A stretch of DNA of 64,000 bases, taken from Brachycybe producta (Eukaryota; Arthropoda; Diplopoda; Playtdesmida; Andrognathidae). Shown here one piece after another: positions 45,554-56,415 of this stretch (its first letter is position 1; the number at the start of each line of letters is the position of its first letter). A program made the translations under genes and the position numbers. The stretch spans positions 883,001-947,000 of the forward strand of contig JAUPFP010000018.1 of the NCBI GenBank assembly GCA_036925085.1, given 5' to 3'. The notes beneath the pieces are model-generated. The model was not told the origin of the DNA, made no database searches, and saw only the letters and a program-made list of their open reading frames with translations.

Positions 45554-45882
45554 TAGAGCCAACATGTCAAACTCAAAAGGCTAACACGGGGGCCAAATAA
45601 ACAAGGTCAAAGTTTATGTGCCGGGCCACAAAAAAAAAACTTCAATTTTTATAGACTGGCCCGCTTATAAAAAAAGAACAAGGACAACGGTTGAATTAAT
45701 GTTTTCTTCCGGACACTTGGCATCTCACTTCTCTGCTACAATCTTTCCTACTTTGGGGGTAAACCTTGTTCGCAGTGATTGCTTTCAAAACTGACCCAAG
45801 TTGAATGTCAGTAATCCTGAATCTGAAAGGGGTTGGGCCACAAAGATATTCGTTGGGGGCCGCGAGTTTGACATGCTTGCTG
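45554..45882. mobile_element. hAT-like MITE (CATGTCAAACTC termini)
   Basis: The left terminus TAGAGCCAACATGTCAAACTC and the complement of the right terminus, CAGCAAGCATGTCAAACTC, are inverted. Each is followed by GGGGGCC-type and GGGCCACA blocks. Termini of the CANNGNTGTCAAACTC kind are widespread in hAT MITEs. I could not see a clear target duplication. Confidence 0.6.
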
Positions 45883-45970
45883 TCGAGCTATTTTGTGGAG
45901 CTTTGGAACCGCAATATCGACCATGTCTCGCGGCGGCACTTATTACTCTGGAGGGTCTATATAGTCTTTT

Positions 45971-46134
45971 AAAGCGTTTTCACACGAACGACTTTTAAAG
46001 TGAAGTTCAAAAAGTAGTCAAAAACAACGACAGGTGACTAACTATGGTTGGCAATGTATTGCTGTGGGAAGAGTCTGAAACCTGTTCACTCGAGAAACTT
46101 CACAACTGAGAGCCACTCATGTGAAAAGATCCGG
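45971..46134. mobile_element. Inverted-repeat element (TTTTCACACGAACGACT termini)
   Basis: GCGTTTTCACACGAACGACT on the left matches, imperfectly, the complement of the right end around AGCCACTCATGTGAAAAGA. The region is short and non-coding. Confidence 0.4.
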
Positions 46135-47609
46135 GCCACACTGGTCGTTAGTGGATTTTTTTTTCTCCATAGAAAACAGTTCAGAGGCCAACAGAAAGCA
46201 AAAAAAAAATTAACCTTGGTCGACAAACTCGACCCTAGCAACCCGGCCGAATGGATCGGTTTGGAAACTTTGGTTGAATGGGTCGCTTTGGCCTTATTGA
46301 CCAGTATGGTTAAGTGCCAGACTTACACGGTTGACTGGCGCCAGATGCACTGGCATAGGTGGTGAAGACTACAACACCGCCTTCTGTTGACTTTATTATC
46401 AACTAAGCGTTTAGCCTACGAATCAAAGTGTCCATTTTGTCTTAAATACTAGTAAAACGTTTCCCTCACTATATTGACGCTGGTGATGCTGCTGTTACCA
46501 CTACATCCAAGCATTGGAATTTCCGAGTTGCCAGTTCCGGAGTGTAATGGTCTAAGGCATGATCCCCCCTTGCACCTTACATTCCCAAAACTTCAGTATT
46601 TAAAACACCTTCGAAACATTTCTCTTCCGCTTGTGAAATCAGCAGCTCTGGTAAATCAACTTTTGAATCAACTCTCGAGTCCCTGAAACTCCAAATGTAA
46701 AACTCAAAGGGTGTCAAAGCAGAAAATGGAAGTTTTCAACTCACTTCCAAAATACTACTTATTTTTCACATATTTTTTTTTTTACTAATATTAACTAATA
46801 TTTTAAATCACGTGAAGGTATATTCAGCCTGAAGTACTATTGTTAACAACTGTAAAAAAATGCGATTGTATACAGATTAAGCAACCAACAAGAGACGGAA
46901 AGACAAGAACAATAGAATGAAGTAATCTTCTGCACCTTGAAGGAGGTTCTCAAACCGACAACGTCATTGGGCCACACAAAAGTATCGACTTCTCTAGATG
47001 GTTTAGACTTACAGGTTATGAACACGTGGGGCCCTAACACGGTGACAACGTTAAATATGTGAATAAAAGACTTCCTGGCTAAACAAAGCGATCATAGCTT
47101 AGTAATGGAATACGGCAATCAAATGAATGTTTCATAACAATGAATAAATCCAATTACAAAGCAGAAAAAAATAATAATTTGAAATGCAAATCGACCAGTT
47201 TTCTATAATAAAAGCCCTGAAAAGATTACGTCCTTTTTCCAGAATCGTTTGAAAATATGACATTTATATAGATTAGTAAAATTAATGTTTAAACGGAATT
47301 TTACCATGATGTCTATGTTTCATTCTGATTGCAAATTGTACTAATGCATTCGAAAACGCGCTTTCAGTTACAGTAGTTTTACAGCCGCTATGTAAATTTC
47401 ATACAGACCACAAAAAAAAAAAAATGCAAAAACCATTTTTTTAAATGTTACCTAAAAGAAAGATGGGGATAAAAACACATAGCAACACCAGACTAATTGT
47501 TGAAGAGCCCATATATGAAGTTCGTATTCAAATTTATTTAGCTTTGTTTAGCATATAGCAACTTCAATTTCTTTATTTCTCCCTTTTCACTTTAAATTGG
47601 ACTAAACTT

Positions 47610-47765
47610 TTCCGTTTTCAAACCGTTACAAAAAGTTGATTTTAAAATATATCGACATGAGACTTTCCTTATCTGATTCAGTCATTCTTCTAGTTTTTAT
47701 AAAACATTTTGACATTTTTCTTATAGTTATTCTCAAAATACAGAATGTAACCAGAATTATTCATA
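47610..47765. mobile_element. Element A copy 14 (right half, diverged)
   Basis: TTTTCAAACCGTTACAAAAAG, TATATCGACATGAGA and TTCTTCTAGTTTTTATAAAACA follow the order of the right half of element A. Confidence 0.5.
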
Positions 47766-48205
47766 CTTTATATCTTTGCATTGCAGTTTTAAGGAAGCAA
47801 AAACTACCTTTCTCACTCAAAACATCTGATAAAATGGTTCATCCTAAACCACAATTCTAATTGACTTACTCGTCCAGATTGGTATAAAAGTCGAAATCGA
47901 GTGTTCAACGAAAGGACAACCTGCAACCGAACTGATGAGAGTAACATACCATAACCTCTTTATACGAGGCTATGGGAAAGAGAGAACAACGAAAAGAGTT
48001 TGTTTACCCTGTCCGGATTCCGCTGTGGATGAGGTGTTCGTTGCCAAAACCGGCATAACTTTTGCCGCCAAACAAAAAAAACAAACAGCCAAAAATAGAG
48101 TAGGCTAATTTAAATGCAGAGAAACCGCCTAAAAAGAAAAATCACATAATAAATTAATTGAGCAATACTCAAGTTAATGTTGTTATTATTGTTGTACTTT
48201 CCTAG

Positions 48206-48542
48206 TGACGTCATACACACCTATGACGTCATAGACAACTCATGACGTCACTTTGGGACAACCCATTGAAAAGGTGAAAAAACAAATAGCACATTCTTTA
48301 ACAAATCGAGGCTCCTAACAGGTGAATGTGCTTGAGCAACAAATAGATCGATGTATTTGTAAAGGAATGTAAATAATGGCAATATGCACTACAAATACAT
48401 TAAGACTAATGGGCGATGACTTAGAAGTAGTCAGTCAATCGCCTATTTTGAGCAATCAGAACAAAAAAAACATGGAAATTGGGAGAAGAGAATCAGAACA
48501 AATTATTGACGTCACCGATGAACAAAACAGGAAATGACGTCA
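48206..48542. promoter_or_regulatory. Cluster of five TGACGTCA palindromes
   Basis: Exact sites lie at 48206, 48224, 48243, 48507 and 48535. The first three are spaced 18 and 19 bases apart. No gene start was found next to it. It could be an enhancer or the promoter of an unrecognised transcript. Confidence 0.55.
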
Positions 48543-50399
48543 GCTCATCTAACGACTATTTCCGAAGAGAAAAAGAACGTAACCGTTGGGAGAAGCGAAG
48601 AGAACGAGATGAAAAGTTTTCGTTTTATTATTTTTTTTTTAAGTTCCCCTCTTATAAACAGTGATAGAAAAGATCTATATTTCTGATTCTAATGATAATC
48701 GCCATGTTTTTAATCTGTTAAGTTTTGTGGCCCCTCCCCATCTCCCCCCCCCCCCCTTTTTTCGTACGTTTCGTCATTTAAAAGGTGTTTCGCCCACTCA
48801 GTACTCACCTTTAGTCGAAAATCAATACTCAAATCAAGAATCCTTTTATGAAGATAATAAATGAAAACAAAAACCCTCAAAAGAAAATAATCATGTAAAA
48901 ATTACGAAGACATTACAACACACATAAACGAAATAACAACAGGCGCGCCCACTAACACATTTAATACTACCAGAGGACGCCACCGTCTATACAAACATCA
49001 TATTAAACGCCTACATTTGCTGAGCAAGTGCAAAAGAATTCCAAGTATGCATCACGGGACTATAACAATTACATTACGTCATAAATCTGAAGTTTACATC
49101 TAGTTGTTCTAATATGGCGTTTTCAACAACAGAAATTGTATGTGCAAACAATGCCATATTGGTTCTTCCCAATAATTATTTTCTATGACATATTATTTAA
49201 CTTCCATACGTCAAACCGTTTTCTTGGAAAATATTAGTTCATGCCATACAGTCAATTTTACACAAGTTTAGGGAATCAGTATGGATAACATTTTTTTGAA
49301 ACTCAAAAACCTGGAAACTCATTAAAATTTTGCGGCGAAAGATTACAAAAAATGTCGTATAATCGTAGCATATGGTTCCCTCCGCAATTTCAATAATAAA
49401 CTATAATGATGGAAAGAACTTGTCTAACTGAGTAAGGAATCAGGTGGATTGGGGCTCACTTTAATTGAGCTTCGGGTATCAACATGGCATATGTTAGTTT
49501 TCCAGGCTCAAACTAGAGGGTGAGGCGTACTAGACAATAATACTGTATAAATAATATTCAAAATTTATAATAAAGTATCAATCAAGATAAATATACAACG
49601 ATAACTCAACTAAGAGTTCTTCCTATGAAGCATTTCATACCGAAATTGAGTGTGGCCAATAGATGGCGCAAACTGTACTGAGTGCTTCAGTTACAATAAT
49701 ATTCAATGGGCGTACAAAAATGGATGACATTTAAAGCAAGATGTCGTCCTTCTAGCTTCAAAAAGCAGACGATTCTTCCGTCACTTTTCGCGGGTTTTTT
49801 TTCTAACATGGAGTTGATTTACCATTCCTGGTCTGAATGAATCGAATGCTAGATCGAATCCAATCAATGTATGGAAAGTTCTATAAATTCATCCATTTTT
49901 TTCTGTTCCGTACATTATTCATATATTGTAAATAATTGAAAAAAGACAACCAAATAATAGATAATAAAAATAATTTATTCACATATTTCTTGTTTTCATT
50001 TATTTCTCATCATTTGCAAATATTTTATTTTGCCCGTAATATTTCATTCTAGTTAGCTTTTTAAAGATTTTTCAGTGAAAATCATCCAAAAACATAACCA
50101 AAACATGAAACAAATTTTAAAAAGTTATGAGTTATTTAAAAATGATTTAGCTACATGATGTTATCGTGAAATATAAATTATAATTATAATATTAATTAAT
50201 TTGAAAGTGAGAATTTGTGATTTTTCACTTGCTAGTTGAAATTGCAAAATTAAATTAATTACTTGTTTCATTTGTAACTATTAAGTATTTTTAAAGTTAA
50301 TAAGATTTATGATGAACAGCTGATTTTCCAACTCTGATTTTGTCTTTTTCTCTGACTTGTTTTTGTCTTTCAGGAACAAAAATAAGACAAACTTAAATG

Positions 50400-50661
50400 G
50401 GGACAGACTAATCATAGGTCACTAGGTGAACTACACTTTCAGATAGCTATTTGGATAAGAACTGTGGGTTACTCAGTGACCTACACTTTTTTTACACTCT
50501 GAGGTGGCGCAGCCCCACAGCCCCCCCTACAACAAGCTTAATTTAACGTAACCACACCTAATCAGTGATCACCCATTTAAAAACGTTCAAAAGTGGAGGT
50601 CACTGAATGACCTACAGTTCTGAAGTGTAGGTCACCTAGTGACCTACGATTAGCATGTCCC
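50400..50661. mobile_element. 262-bp inverted-repeat element with 9-bp target duplication
   Basis: Inverted termini of about 42 bp match with few differences: GGGACAGACTAATCATAGGT on the left and, in complement, GGGACATGCTAATCGTAGGT on the right, each continuing into CACTAGGTGACCTACACTT-like sequence. The direct repeat ACTTAAATG is perfect at 50391-50399 and 50662-50670. It is non-coding. Confidence 0.88.
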
Positions 50662-50835
50662 ACTTAAATGTGTTTTAGAAGCTAGAAGTGTAGCTCAATC
50701 ACTTAAGAAGATATTTTCATGCTGTTATCTTTCAAATTAAACTTTTATCGACAAAAATTAAAAAATAAAAGGTTAATTTTGAAAGTTAATACAGGTCAGT
50801 ATGAAAATTTCTGTGAATCCGTGATGCACTTACCC

Positions 50836-51436
50836 CAGGGACATACTGACCTAGGCGGCAAATGCCGCCTGCGCCGGTTTTTATTTTTTCAAAAAAAACT
50901 TTTTTGTTTTTTAATTTTTTAACGTCAATGCTTGTGAAGATAGATTTATAATATGCATATTTAATTAACTAAAACCTTTTTTTAAGAAAAAGTAAAAAAT
51001 GGCAAAAAAAAAATTAAAATCTTCTAAAATGCCCTGAAAAGCACTGAAACTTACTCAGGAGGGCCCAATAGACGTCTGAGGACCAGAAAAGCCCATAAAT
51101 TCAAAAAAGTAAAAAAATGTCTAAAAATGAAATTACTCATGGACTATGGAGTTCATGAATATTTTCAAAATATTATTTCTAACATTCTTTTTTCTTCTAA
51201 CATTGTTTTTCTAATATTTTGTTCTAACATTAATTTTTTTCTAATATTTTGTTCTAACATTAATTTTTTTCTAATATTAAAGTTCTAACCACAAAGTAAA
51301 AAGCTGTTTGAAAAATGTATTAATAAAAATAATTAACTCATAAAATGGACTATTTTTGGGGGGGGGGGGGGGGGAAGGGGGTAATGGCGTCTAAGGTGCG
51401 AAATTTTGAACACCAAACGTACCCAGTACGTCCCTG
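50836..51436. mobile_element. hAT-like element with CAGGGACRTACTG termini
   Basis: The terminal CAGGGACATACTG and the complement of the right end, CAGGGACGTACTG, are inverted. The interior includes an 18-base G-run and tandem TTCTAACATTAATTTTTTTC units (about 51175-51290). Only ACCC is shared by the two flanks. Confidence 0.65.
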
Positions 51437-51832
51437 ACCCACCGTTCTAGTTTCTAAAACACATTTAAGTTTGTCTTCATTTTCCACCTGAAATTCAGAA
51501 TAATCAGTTCGGGAGGTGTTTACACTTGAAAACCACCTACACAAATTGTCAAGACCGATTTACACGGGTCCCACAGGTTGATCAACGCGGTTGAATCAAC
51601 CAAAGTGAACCGTGTAATTTGTAAACAGTTCATTTCAACGAAAGTGACCAAACTTTCGTTGGGTGCCCAACTTTCGTTGAATCTTGTTAGATTCACTCTG
51701 GTTGAATCAACAAAGGTGAACCGTGTAAACAGCCCATGGAACAGTTTTGAATGAATTGTTCTTGTTATTTATGTTATTATGTATGATTTAGTGATATTTC
51801 TGATATTTTCAAATGGATTGTTTGTTCACTTT

Positions 51833-52562
51833 CAGGGCCGGCCCTGGACTCTTTGGCGCCCCGGGCAAACGATATTTTGGAGGCCAAAAGTCGAAAAATA
51901 TGCTCTAAAAGCTCTAGAAATTTCTCAGGAGCGCTTAATTGGCCCCATAAGTCCCCAAAAGCTTAGAAATTAATTAATCAAGGTTGTTAAAAAGCATGGT
52001 TCTTTAAAAAAATGCAAAAAGTCAGATATGTCATATATAAGTGAGTTAAATAATGATTGTTTTAGATTAAAACATGATTCAAATCAAACAACCCAGGTAT
52101 ACAGTCGCGTAGCTACTTTGTCCCGCCCTGGGCGGTCCTTGAGTTTGCCTCCCCTCCCTTACGAAAAACACAACACGATACACATCAGTGCCACAACCAG
52201 GATTCTAGTCTGGGAGGGGCCAAACGATATTAACGATATCCAGTGATAAATAAAGCAGTACCCATAGTTAAAAACATAACGCTGGATTGCAGAATACATT
52301 CCGCGAGCGCAGCGAGCAACAAAAATGTCATAATTCCTTCTTGAGCCATCTTAAGAGTTTTATAAAGCTCGTTCTACTACAGGAAACTATCTGACAGGAA
52401 AAAAAAATTTTCTTTTTGTTGGTGCCGCCCCCAAAAAAGTGTCGCCTGGGGCGGACCGCCCCCCCCCCCCTCCCCTAGCTACGCTAATGCTGGTATATAT
52501 TCAAAAATTTGTCGCCCCCTAAATCTCGGTGCCCGGGTCGCCCTGCCCACATGCCGGTAATG
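51833..52562. mobile_element. hAT-like element, middle level of the nest
   Basis: The termini CAGGGCCGGCCCTGG and, in complement, CATTACCGGCATGTGG are followed by inverted CGCCCCGGGC/CGACCCGGGC blocks. Flanks TTCACTTT (51825-51832) and TTCATTTT (52563-52570) agree at 7 of 8 positions. It contains a further element. Confidence 0.7.
52102..52492. mobile_element. hAT-like MITE, innermost level
   Basis: The end CAGTCGCGTAGCTA and the complement of the right end, CAGCATTAGCGTAGCTA, are inverted and each is followed by GGGCGGTCC-type sequence. The interior holds GCGAGCGCAGCGAGCAAC and a long C-run. It has no frame of note. Confidence 0.65.
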
Positions 52563-52925
52563 TTCATTTTTGTGGAACCGTGTACATGTAAATAGAATTC
52601 GTTCAACCGTTGGGTCCGTTGAATTCAATTTCGTTGTTTCAACCGCTTTGATTAACCTGAAAGACGCATGTAAACGGGCCTTTATATATAAAAAAAATGA
52701 ATGCCATTTCTATTACAAAAAAGTGTTACAATGCGGCTTAGCCTCTGTATGTGTTAACAATTTTAATTATTCTGTTAAGATTACACGAATTTCAACAACT
52801 AATAGTCATGCTTGAAATGCCAACATGGTGGCTTAATTGTTAACCTTGTTATTTCAGTTAGAGAATCACTGTGGTTGGCTTATGTTATTTCATAACCAAG
52901 GTTCTGACCACATTATCTCCGGGAG

Positions 52926-53019
52926 CATCTTAAAACTATGGGTGACTGACTGTCATAAAGCTGACCTTCTGGACAGAAGGCCAGCTTTATGGCAGTCAGT
53001 CACCCATAGTTTTAAGATG
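52926..53019. repeat. Long near-perfect hairpin
   Basis: Two 46-base arms (52926-52971 and 52974-53019) are complementary with only two mismatches and a two-base loop. The arms start CATCTTAAAACTATGGG and end GACCTTCTG. No coding sequence or flanking repeat explains it. Confidence 0.92.
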
Positions 53020-53357
53020 ATAACATTTTGTAATTTGATCTTTATTTTTAACATATTTAGTCATATCACACAAGACCAGCACAAATCAATACTAAAACAA
53101 TAAGACCCATCAATTTATTTCTTGTTAGATATCAAATGAAATTAATCTGCTTTTCATTTAAAATCAAAATTCAGCTCATCTTTTTTTTTAAACGTCGTTT
53201 TTTAACACGTCACAAATTGAAAGTCATCCAAAATACGCCTCACAATGAGGCCAACTAGGTCAGAGACTTTTTTTTTTTATAAGTAACTCATTTCTACAAA
53301 AGTATTAGAATAAAACTGACTTTCAAGCAGTTAAAACATTGATCAGTTAAAAGCTTG

Positions 53358-53364
53358 GTATAAA
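53358..53364 (+). promoter_or_regulatory. TATA-like element upstream of transporter A
   Basis: GGTATAAAG lies about 45 bases before the start codon at 53404. This would give a very short 5' leader, so the true promoter may lie elsewhere. Confidence 0.3.
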
Positions 53365-53403
53365 GTGTTACGTTTTGCAAAAAAAAAAAAAAACGAGAAA
53401 AAA

Positions 53404-56400
53404 ATGTCTGTAAAGACTGACCATGCATCATCCGGCGTTCAACGACCATCAAAAATTGACAAGACAACAAACTCTCCAACGGAACGAGACACTGATCAAG
53501 GCTGGGCCTGGATAGTTCTAACCACATCATTCTTGTCCATGGTTATAGTTGGTGGACAACAATTTTGTTTTGGAAATTACATTGTTCCCTTTTTGAATCA
53601 TTTCGGCGAATCACGAACAACGACTTCTTTCGCTGGTGGATTTCAAGCATGTGTATTACTTTTGACAGGTTCTTTTTTCTTTTATGTTAGTTTCAGTTCC
53701 ATAAGAACAAATGCATATAAATAATTAATGCATAATAAATTCAGGATTTATTTCTTCTGTATTTCGGTTCAAATATTGTTCTAGGTCCTGTAACCGGCAA
53801 TATTTTACACTTACTCGGTTCTCGGATGGTTTCCACAATTGGAGGACTGCTGATGGCCACAGGATTTGCACTTTTATATTTTGCAAACTCCATGTTGTAT
53901 ATCACACTTGTGTACGGTATTTTAGTTGGTAAGTTACAAGAATTAGGATATTGTCATTCGTACAAGGGCTATACAGCCTTGGCGATTCGGCAACAAAAAC
54001 CAGCAGTATAGGCCTAATAAGAAGAAATCGGGAGTCAAAAAAATGAGAACCTTGAAATTCAAAATGGCTATTTTAGGATATTTAAATTATTATATGTACA
54101 TTAAGCCCCGTCTATCTTTCTTTGCTTCCCTGTTTCCCTGTATGTGTAACGCTGTGCAAACAAGGACAAAAACGCGTAAGCACATCGGAATTTATATAAA
54201 TTTAAATGAATCGCTTTTTTTTTCTCAAGCTCAACATTATGTTGCACTCTCCCCATCCAAGAACGCCATGATATTAAATTGGAGAGTTGAAAAGGATGGA
54301 AAGTGTAGAGGGGGGGGGGGGGGAGAGAGAAACGTGGAGGGTGAAAAAAAGGGGGAGGGGGAAACTGAAATTGAAATGAAAGGAGTAAAAAAAAAAAAAA
54401 GAAACAAACGACGCGCATGCGCGCACCAGAAAAAATGAAAAGCTCATTTTCTCTTTCAAATATAAAAAAGAGGAGGGGATAATAGTAGCAAAATTAAACT
54501 AGAATTTATCACAAGCAATTGTGCCCAGCATTAGAATTTTCTTTTGCTCCGCCCTTTTATGAACGTCATCAATTTCTAATTGGTTTGTTACTTGGTTTGA
54601 TGTCACATGCTCCGCCCTTTTCAATTTCTAATTGGTTTGTTACTTGGTCTGACGTCATAAAAGGGCTGCGGAAATTTAATTCTAATGCTGGGCACAATTG
54701 CCTGTGAGTTTTGCTCCCGTCATTTGTGTTTCTTGTAAAAAAAGAAAATTCCACAATTGTCACCTTAAGAGTCTATAGACACTCCATAGTTGCACGTGCC
54801 TTTGGACATGATCAACTTTGCGGCTTCAAAGTTACTCCAATCCCCTCTAGCAACCAAACGAGCCAAATTAAAACGTTATGAAATTATCTTAAAATGTGAA
54901 CAACATATTAACGAAATATTCAAGTGCTGTAATTCAAAAGGTTATAAGATAAAAAAAAACCTTTGAATCATGGTTGGCAAAATACTGGAAAAACCTGTAA
55001 AGGTCAGGGCACTCGTAAATACCGATTACAACCGGTTTTTACTGCTAAAACCGGGAAAAACTAGTATTATGCTCTTTTCACCTAGTAGTATAAATTATTT
55101 ATCTTATTAAAAAGTGACATTCATGTCGTTGCCAATCATATATTGTAATGCTGTAGAAAACCAGAAGTATAGAAAGCACAGAATTGAATGCAATAGAAAC
55201 TAGGAAGCCCTTATATTACCCCCACACTTTTGATTTTGGTTACCCTGCTAGGGAATAACCCGTTCTGGTCACTAGTTTTTAATTTTTTAAGTTTGTGTAT
55301 TTTATCTTCTGATATAAAATTCCCTAATTTAGGAAAAGTCTCATAATTCCCTAGCAACCTTTAATGTATTTCACTCGGATTCATCTTGTTTTGCATCAAC
55401 TTATTTTAGGTATTGGAGCATGTTTTACCTTGGTTGGAACCCTAGCTTCGGTGACACGCTACTTCAAGCGACACATATTCATCGCTTCGGGAATAACTTT
55501 TGGCGGAATGGGTGTAGGAGTACTAACCTTAGGATTGGTAACCGAATATCTGATTGAAGTTTACGGATGGAGGGGTTCGATGCTAATTCAGAGTGGAATA
55601 AGTTTACAAGTGTGTCTCTTTTCTGCGTGTATTTTTAATCAAACAAAAGGAAACAACGAGAAAATCTCGACAGTAATCGAATTAAGTACCACCGATAAGA
55701 CCACAAATGAAAACAGAACAATTTCTGCGATCAGTTCTAAACAATTAAAAAGATTTAAACACATCCAAGACTGTCGTTTCTGGTGTCTTGGTTTATGTGC
55801 AACGCTCTTTAATTTCGGAACTTTTCCCATTCTTCTATTTCTGAAAGATATACTTCTACAAAAAAACCTCGGTATTTATTTTCCAATCATAATCATGACA
55901 ATCGGTATCGGTTCTACAATAGGCCGCATCAGTGCCGGTTTCATTTCGAACCACATCAACCCCATACTGTTCTATTTTTACGTCTCTCTCATAAATACTA
56001 TTGGTATTTTTGCACTGTCTCAAGCTGGCACTAAAATTAGTCTTGCAGTTGTGGGTTTTGTATTCGGATCGTGCCATGGGTACACGGCTGTACTGCAATC
56101 GCTGAAACTTGTTACTGTTTATGGAAAAGACGAAGCTCCGAAACTTTGGGCATACGTAATGGGATATGCATCTGTCGGTGTCTTAATTGGACCACTCTTA
56201 TTTGGTACCGTATTTCAGTAGCCAAAAACAGTCATTGTTTTCCTTGCATTAAATATAATTTGTTTTCATTGTATCCAGGCTATATCAAGGATAAAACTGG
56301 AGTTTATACTGGATCACTTGCAGTGTGTTCCATTGCAATATGTATTACTGGTCTCTTTGCTATTGCCGTATATGTGATCGAACAAAGGAAGAAACTGAAC

Positions 56401-56415
56401 AGTTCTACTAGTTAG
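53404..56415 (+). CDS. SLC16-type monocarboxylate transporter A
   Basis: This is a major-facilitator plasma-membrane carrier of the monocarboxylate transporter family; its substrate cannot be told from sequence. Coding exons 53404-53668, 53785-53928, 55410-56204 and 56279-56415 give 446 residues. The family signature before helix 1 is present (TDQGWAWIVLTTSF, the DG-W-W pattern with Q for the usual G), and the helix-5 signature reads RYFKRHIFIASGITFGG. About twelve hydrophobic helices can be counted, with a hydrophilic central loop (NEKISTVIELSTTDKTTNE). All three introns fall in phase 1 after or within a glycine codon, exactly as in the neighbouring paralogue. Intron 2 is long (about 1.5 kb) and carries a foldback element and a G-run. 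The start follows in-frame AT-rich leader and is the first ATG. Confidence 0.88.
54515..54701. mobile_element. Foldback element in transporter A intron 2
   Basis: The ends GCAATTGTGCCCAGCATTAG and its exact inverse CTAATGCTGGGCACAATTGC enclose TCCGCCCTTTTATGA-type arms. Inside, TTTCTAATTGGTTTGTTACT is directly repeated. The right arm includes TGACGTCA at 54650. Confidence 0.85.

Larger units (their letters stand above)
50310..51545. mobile_element. Element A copy 15 split by two nested elements
   Basis: Segments of one element A copy remain at 50310-50399 (ATGAACAGCTGATTTTCCAAC), 50662-50835 (GTGTTTTAGAAGCTAGAAGT) and 51437-51545 (CGTTCTAGTTTCTAAAACAC to GAAAACCACCT). They are separated by the elements at 50400-50661 and 50836-51436. 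Confidence 0.8.
51553..52680. mobile_element. Outer inverted-repeat element of a three-level nest
   Basis: About 48 bp at each end are inverted: GACCGATTTACACGGGTC and CAGGTTGATCAACGCGGTTG on the left match, in complement, GGCCCGTTTACATGCGTC and CAGGTTAATCAAAGCGGTTG on the right. A 730-bp hAT-like element interrupts it. Confidence 0.75.
43800..53350. other. Long interval without recognisable protein-coding genes
   Basis: No exon with recognisable homology was found. The first few hundred bases may hold 5' untranslated sequence of the MAGUK gene. The rest contains a hAT-like MITE (45.6-45.9 kb), another inverted-repeat element near 46 kb, a TGACGTCA cluster (48.2-48.5 kb), a CTCF-like site (49.66 kb), the nested transposon block (50.3-52.7 kb) and a long hairpin (52.9-53.0 kb). 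Confidence 0.6.

Noticed and set aside
46048..46365. 105-codon plus-strand frame near 46 kb
   Set aside because: It starts inside an inverted-repeat element, shows no family motif and lacks splice signals linking it to another exon.
52926..53019. Annotated microRNA precursor
   Set aside because: A two-base loop and almost perfect 46-bp stem are unlike canonical animal precursors; it is kept only as a hairpin.
53294..53530. Minus-strand frame over the first transporter exon
   Set aside because: It is the antisense shadow of transporter A coding sequence.
54101..54459. Overlapping Phe/Ser/Pro-rich minus-strand frames in transporter A intron 2
   Set aside because: They derive from a G-run and purine-rich intron stretch read in antisense; no homology.
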